Shown here piece after piece: positions 60,197-64,000 of a stretch of 64,000 nt of DNA. The notes beneath the pieces are model-generated. The model saw nothing but the letters and a program-made list of their open reading frames with translations. It had not been told where the DNA came from and did not search any database. The first letter of the stretch is position 1. Each line of letters begins with the position of its first letter. The position numbers and the translations under genes were made by a program. Origin of the DNA: CAWCAW01 sp963714125 (GTDB lineage: Bacteria; Actinomycetota; Acidimicrobiia; Acidimicrobiales; UBA8190); the NCBI GenBank assembly GCA_963714125.1, contig OY970234.1, forward strand, positions 1,550,001-1,614,000, written 5' to 3'.

Positions 60197-61363
60197 TCAG
60201 GTCCTTTCGAGGATGTGCATCACGGCCGACGCGGTGTCGCCGCCGATGATGCCGCCGGTGTTGACGGCGGCTCCCAACCGGGCGTCGGGCACCTGGCGCG
60301 CCCCGGCTCGGCCCCGCAGCTGGTGGACCAGCTCGACCACCTGACAGATGCCGGTAGCTCCCAGCGGGTGGCCCCGGGCCACCAGCCCGCCGCTCGAGTT
60401 GACGCATACGCCGTTGCCGCCCACAAAGGTGTCGCCTGCCAAGGTCGCCGCGCCCGCTTCGCCCGGTCCATAGAAGCCCAGGCTTTCGAGCGCGTAGAGC
60501 TCCTCGGCGCTGGTGGCGTCGTGGATCTCGACAACATCGATGTCCCCCGGGCCGACACCGGCTTGCTTCCAGGCCTGCTCGGCGGCGTCACGGAGCCGGT
60601 CGTGGTAATCGAGTTCGCCGTTGCCCGAGCGCAGCACGCTGGCCCGGACCCGGGGCGAGCCGGAGCTGGTGCCGGCGGCGAGGACTACGGCGGCAGCACC
60701 GTCGGTGAATGACGAGCACATCAGCCTGGTCAACCCGCCCACCACCGGCGCCGAGTTCAGCACCTCTTCGATGGTCACCGGGGTGCGGAACTGTGCCCAG
60801 GGATTGAGCGAGCCGAAGCGGCGCGCCTTGACCGCGGCCGAGGCGATCTGCTCGAGGGTGGTATCACGCGCTTCGATCTGATGGCTTACCCACTTGGCGT
60901 TGAGCCCCATGAGGACACTGCCCGAATCATTGGCCAACGAGGCCCGCAGGGCGTCGCGCTCATCAGCGGGGAGCCCGTCCTCGATGCCGGCCAAGGTGGC
61001 GAGGCGGTCGCCGGTCCACATCTTCTCGACGCCGACCACGAGCACCGGCGATTGTCCGGCCACCGCCGCCATGACCCCGAGGTGCAGGGCCGAGGACCCT
61101 CCGGCGCACGAGTTGTCCACGTTGACGACGCCGGCCGACCCAAGGTCGATGCCGCGCAGCCACGACTGGGCCCGGATGCATCCCTGGTCCAAGAGGCGGC
61201 CGCCCAACGCGTTGGCGGCGATGACCAGCCCCACCGCACCCGAGCTGAGGCCGGCATCGGCCAGCGCTTCGGTCACGGCCTGACGGGCCAGTGCTTCGGG
61301 GCCGAGGTCTCGCCGCTCGAGGGCCGTCATGGCGGCACCGACGACGCTCACCACTTGGTTCAA
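60197..61363 (-). CDS. Thiolase family protein (SCP-x/lipid-transfer type)
   Basis: The 388-residue protein has the nucleophilic Cys in VDNSCAGGSSALHLGV, the His in EIHDATSAEELYALE and the GHPLGATG block near the C-terminus with INT-like VNTGG. The second Cys of ordinary thiolases (CSGG-type) is not evident, which fits the SCP-x/nonspecific thiolase group common in actinobacterial steroid and lipid catabolism. It is 1 nt upstream of the fabH-like gene. Confidence 0.86.
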   Translation of the reverse strand: MNQVVSVVGAAMTALERRDLGPEALARQAVTEALADAGLSSGAVGLVIAANALGGRLLDQGCIRAQSWLRGIDLGSAGVVNVDNSCAGGSSALHLGVMAAVAGQSPVLVVGVEKMWTGDRLATLAGIEDGLPADERDALRASLANDSGSVLMGLNAKWVSHQIEARDTTLEQIASAAVKARRFGSLNPWAQFRTPVTIEEVLNSAPVVGGLTRLMCSSFTDGAAAVVLAAGTSSGSPRVRASVLRSGNGELDYHDRLRDAAEQAWKQAGVGPGDIDVVEIHDATSAEELYALESLGFYGPGEAGAATLAGDTFVGGNGVCVNSSGGLVARGHPLGATGICQVVELVHQLRGRAGARQVPDARLGAAVNTGGIIGGDTASAVMHILERT

Positions 61364-61388
61364 CTCGACCTCATTTCAACGTCGTGGT

Positions 61389-62384
61389 TCATCGTTGCGC
61401 TACCTGACCGTCGGCCTCGGGGACGGTGCGATTCGGGTCAAAGAGCAGGTCGGCGACCTCGCCGGCCAAGTCCTCGAACTGTACCAACGGGTCGTCATCG
61501 GTGACGAAGACGGCAATGTGGCCCGCTCCGGCTTCGAAGTAACGCAGCAACGTGGTCGCGCAGCTCCGGGCATCGCCGCTGACGAGATGCCGGGCGAAGG
61601 CCCGCGCCGGCAGCCCGTAGAGCGAGGACATCCAGCCCAAGCCGTCTTCAGCGCGTTCTTCGTCGCCGACGGCCACGAACACGGCCAAACCCCGGTCGAT
61701 GTGTCGGGGGTCACGCGCGGCGCGCTCGACCTCCTTGTCGAGACGGCCTATGGCCGCGGCGTACTCGTCGGGGCTCAAGAACAACGGGATCCAGCCGTCG
61801 GCTTTGACCGCGGCGCGGCGCAGGGCCACCTCGCTCGAGCCCCCTACCCATATCGGCACCGCCGGGCCGATGGGGAGCTGGCGGTAACCATCGGTGCTGT
61901 CCGGCGTGGCGGCGTCTCGGCCCCAGGCCCGCCGCAGCTCGTCGATGGAGGTGTCGAGGCGTCGGCCCCGCTGCGAAAAGGGGATTCCGGCCGCCTCGTA
62001 CTCTCCGGCGTGGGTGCCCACCCCCACGCCGAGCACCATCCGTCCTCCCGACAGGTGCTGCAGTGAGGCCGCCTGCTTGGCCACCTCGGGCGCACCGCGC
62101 AGGGGGAGCTGCAAGACGCAGGGTCCTACCAGGGCTCGATCGGTCGACAGGGCGGCCAGGGCCACGGTGGACATGCATTCGAGGGTGGGAGAGTGCCAGT
62201 AGAGGTGATCGCACGCCCACAACCCCGTAGCCCCGGCGTCCTCGGCGGCCCGACACAACGTGGCCAGAGCTGTCGCCGTAGGCAGCTGCGCACGGCGCTG
62301 GGGGAAGGTGGGAAGGATCAGCCCGAGCCCCAAGTCGCGCGTGGCGGCCCTGGTGGTCGGCGGCGCCACCACGTCTGAGGGCAC
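61389..62384 (-). CDS. LLM-class flavin-dependent (F420-type) oxidoreductase
   Basis: The 331-residue protein matches the luciferase-like monooxygenase family: LGLILPTFPQRR, ATGLWACDHLYW, VLQLPLRGAPEVAKQAASLQHLSGGRMVLGVGVG (the L-R/K-P-x-x-x-A-K block) and PIWVGGSSEVALRRAAVKADGW. In Actinobacteria this subgroup usually uses coenzyme F420. Substrate unknown. It heads the six-gene minus-strand series that ends with acylphosphatase. Confidence 0.9.
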   Translation of the reverse strand: MPSDVVAPPTTRAATRDLGLGLILPTFPQRRAQLPTATALATLCRAAEDAGATGLWACDHLYWHSPTLECMSTVALAALSTDRALVGPCVLQLPLRGAPEVAKQAASLQHLSGGRMVLGVGVGTHAGEYEAAGIPFSQRGRRLDTSIDELRRAWGRDAATPDSTDGYRQLPIGPAVPIWVGGSSEVALRRAAVKADGWIPLFLSPDEYAAAIGRLDKEVERAARDPRHIDRGLAVFVAVGDEERAEDGLGWMSSLYGLPARAFARHLVSGDARSCATTLLRYFEAGAGHIAVFVTDDDPLVQFEDLAGEVADLLFDPNRTVPEADGQVAQR

Positions 62385-62504
62385 GCCGGCATGCTAACCG
62401 GACGGCTCTTGTGGAGGCACTGCCGACGGCCCCAAATGGCGCCCCCACCCGGCGTTCTCAGAGCTCTGACCTGACCGCGGCGCCGGTCACGGCACAATGG
62501 AGGG

Positions 62505-62828
62505 GTGCCAGTGCTCACCGATGAGGAACGCGACGAACGTCAACAAGAGTTGCGGTCGCTCATCGACCTCATGCGCCCGTCGGTACAAGCCGATGGCGGC
62601 GACTTGGAGCTGGTGGCCTTCGATGTTGAGGCCGGCACCGTCGAGGTGCAGTTGCAAGGGGCATGCAGCTCGTGCGCCATATCGTCAGCCACCTTGCAAG
62701 GTGGCGTCGAGCGCATCTTGCGCAGTCGCCTCGACTGGGTCACCGAGGTGACCGGTGGGGTCGACGAGTCGGCCGATCCTTTGGAGAGCGCCTCGCTTGG
62801 CCAGGGGGGCTACGTCCCTAAGTGGTGA
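62505..62828 (+). CDS. NifU-like Fe-S cluster scaffold protein
   Basis: The 107-residue protein is a single NifU C-terminal-type domain: LRPSVQADGGDLELVAFD preceded by an acidic/Arg helix, and the cluster motif CSSCAISSATLQGGVE with the Cys-x-x-Cys. It would help to assemble or carry a 4Fe-4S cluster. GTG at 62505 is the start. Its 3' end overlaps the convergent acyl-CoA dehydrogenase gene by 11 nt. Confidence 0.9.
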   Translation: MPVLTDEERDERQQELRSLIDLMRPSVQADGGDLELVAFDVEAGTVEVQLQGACSSCAISSATLQGGVERILRSRLDWVTEVTGGVDESADPLESASLGQGGYVPKW

Positions 62829-64000
62829 TGAGCTCCCGGGCTTCGATCGGTCCGTAGCGAACGATGGGCTCGTAGAGATCGAGCACGGTGCGATCGGGAT
62901 CGGTGATGCCCCGGGCCGGCGGCGTGGCCAGATGGCGGCTCACATACCGACGAGCAACGGCAGCCTTGCGGGCATCGCCGGTTTGCGCCAGCGCCCAGGA
63001 CGCCTCTTCCACCAGCAGCGCTCCTTCGGTCACCTCGGCCAGTAGCTCGGCCAGACGACGGCTGTGCAGCAGCCCCATGTCGTCGGGAGCGTTGCCGAGG
63101 TAATCCACCGCAGCGCGGGCGTCGGCCAGCGCGTCGACAACCAGGTCGACAGAACCGGCCAGGACGTTGATCCCCGACGCAGAGTCAAGCGCGCGCTCGA
63201 TGCGGGAGAACAGGGCCACATGCGCCTGCTCGGCGCGAATGGAGCGGCGCACATCGAGACACAAGATGTTCTCGGTGCCTTCCCAAATGGTGTGGCACTG
63301 GGCGTCGCGCAGTTGGCGGGCCATGGGCCAGTCCTCCATGTACCCGTTTCCGCCGAAGACCTCCAGGGCCTGGGACGCCGCCTGTACGGCCATGCGGGTA
63401 CAGCGCATCTTGGCCAAAGGAATGAGGATGCGCCGCAGAAGGCGGCCCGACTCTGCATCAACGGCACTGCGCGCTGCGGCGGCACATTCATAGGTGGCGG
63501 CCATGCCCGCCTCGAGGTCGACCACCATGTCGACCAAGGTCTCTCGCACCAAGGGATAGGTGTCGATGCGGTTGCCGAACTGCGTCCGGCGTGCCGCATA
63601 GATAGCGGCTTCGAGGAAACAGCGTCGGTGGATGCCAAGGCCCATGAGCGCCACGCCGAAGCGGCTGCCGTTGACCATCTCCATCATGCGATTGAGACCG
63701 CGGCCGTCGCGCGCCGCGTGGCCGTTGTCGTGGGTGCCGGCACCGTTGCTCGTCGCGCCGTTTTCCCCTGCCGCGTCAGTGCCGAGGGCACCGCTGGCCA
63801 GCCACGCCTGGGCGCCGTCGAGGACGACCTCGGCCGTGGGCACGCCCACGGTGCCGAGCTTGGGCTTGAGGCGCTTGATGGTGAACCCGTTGGCGGTGCC
63901 GTCGGGACGAAGACGCGGGACGATGAAGGTGGCCAGGCCGCGGCTGCCTCCGGGGGCGCCGTCGGGACGGGCCAGGACGATGAACACCTCGGCGTCGACA
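62818..64000 (-). CDS. Acyl-CoA dehydrogenase, C-terminal part (truncated by window edge)
   Basis: The frame is open to the end of the window, so the N-terminal part lies outside. The visible 390-odd residues are the beta-barrel end (FIVLARPDGAPGGSRGLATFIVPR) and the whole C-terminal helical domain: RRTQFGNRIDTYPLVRETLVDM, QALEVFGGNGYMEDWPMARQLRDAQ and IWEGTENILCLDV, which are standard for FAD-dependent acyl-CoA dehydrogenases. A Gly/Asn/His-rich insert of about 25 residues lies between LASGALGTDAAGE and RDGRGLNRMMEM. The tail is about 130 residues longer than usual, as in the AidB-like subgroup. Confidence 0.9.
   Translation of the reverse strand, partial: VDAEVFIVLARPDGAPGGSRGLATFIVPRLRPDGTANGFTIKRLKPKLGTVGVPTAEVVLDGAQAWLASGALGTDAAGENGATSNGAGTHDNGHAARDGRGLNRMMEMVNGSRFGVALMGLGIHRRCFLEAAIYAARRTQFGNRIDTYPLVRETLVDMVVDLEAGMAATYECAAAARSAVDAESGRLLRRILIPLAKMRCTRMAVQAASQALEVFGGNGYMEDWPMARQLRDAQCHTIWEGTENILCLDVRRSIRAEQAHVALFSRIERALDSASGINVLAGSVDLVVDALADARAAVDYLGNAPDDMGLLHSRRLAELLAEVTEGALLVEEASWALAQTGDARKAAVARRYVSRHLATPPARGITDPDRTVLDLYEPIVRYGPIEARELITT

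Overview
The window is a high-GC bacterial chromosome segment. Its gene content points to the Actinomycetota: a mycothiol-dependent maleylpyruvate isomerase-type protein, DUF2510 and DUF5522 proteins, a luciferase-like (F420-type) oxidoreductase, a class E sortase with LAxTG sorting signals, and a TIGR00027-type methyltransferase. The mixture resembles Acidimicrobiia, but that placement is an inference. No rRNA, tRNA, CRISPR array, insertion sequence or phage gene was seen.

Layout. 1-2962: the end of a serine hydrolase, two methyltransferases and a mycothiol-type enzyme. 3012-22870: the most unusual part, a 20-kb surface and phosphate-uptake island. It holds an orphan PhoB/OmpR-type regulator without a phospho-acceptor aspartate, five paralogous secreted proteins sharing one ~150-residue N-terminal domain, three PstS-like binding proteins, a pstC-pstA-pstS-pstS-pstB operon and a class E sortase. 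Four proteins end in LAxTG-type sorting signals: two PstS-like proteins and two domain-family proteins. Arrays of 11-nt repeats built like actinobacterial PHO boxes lie in three of its promoter regions. 22834-28609: a coiled-coil protein, cystathionine beta-synthase with a PLP gamma-family partner (transsulfuration), DUF2510 proteins and a secreted Ig-containing protein. 28827-35548: a GGDEF-EAL protein and a MarR-controlled heterodimeric ABC exporter. 35621-42120: amidohydrolase, Tat-exported BBE-type flavoprotein, DMT transporter, and a copper amine oxidase/cupin pair. 42292-46469: a second, conventional pstSCAB operon with a lipoprotein PstS. 46495-49970: FAH-family hydrolase, class C-type serine hydrolase, then a sulfur trio (cysteine dioxygenase, rhodanese, DUF5522) behind a palindrome-overlapped, apparently leaderless promoter. 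49958-54261: four oxidoreductase/isomerase genes in series. 54380-56175: an SRPBCC protein, a 413-nt region with strong hairpin potential, and a BtuF-like binding protein. 56213-62384: a compact six-gene minus-strand operon (LLM oxidoreductase, thiolase, FabH-like enzyme, sugar nucleotidyltransferase, GH20 hydrolase, acylphosphatase). The window ends in a NifU-like protein and a truncated acyl-CoA dehydrogenase.

How they may work together: in the 3-23 kb island, phosphate would be captured by wall-anchored PstS-like proteins, with sortase E attaching them and companion surface proteins, and passed to PstCAB. Expression may be tied to phosphate through the PHO-like boxes and the atypical regulator. 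The second pst operon lacks these boxes and could be a constitutive or differently tuned system.
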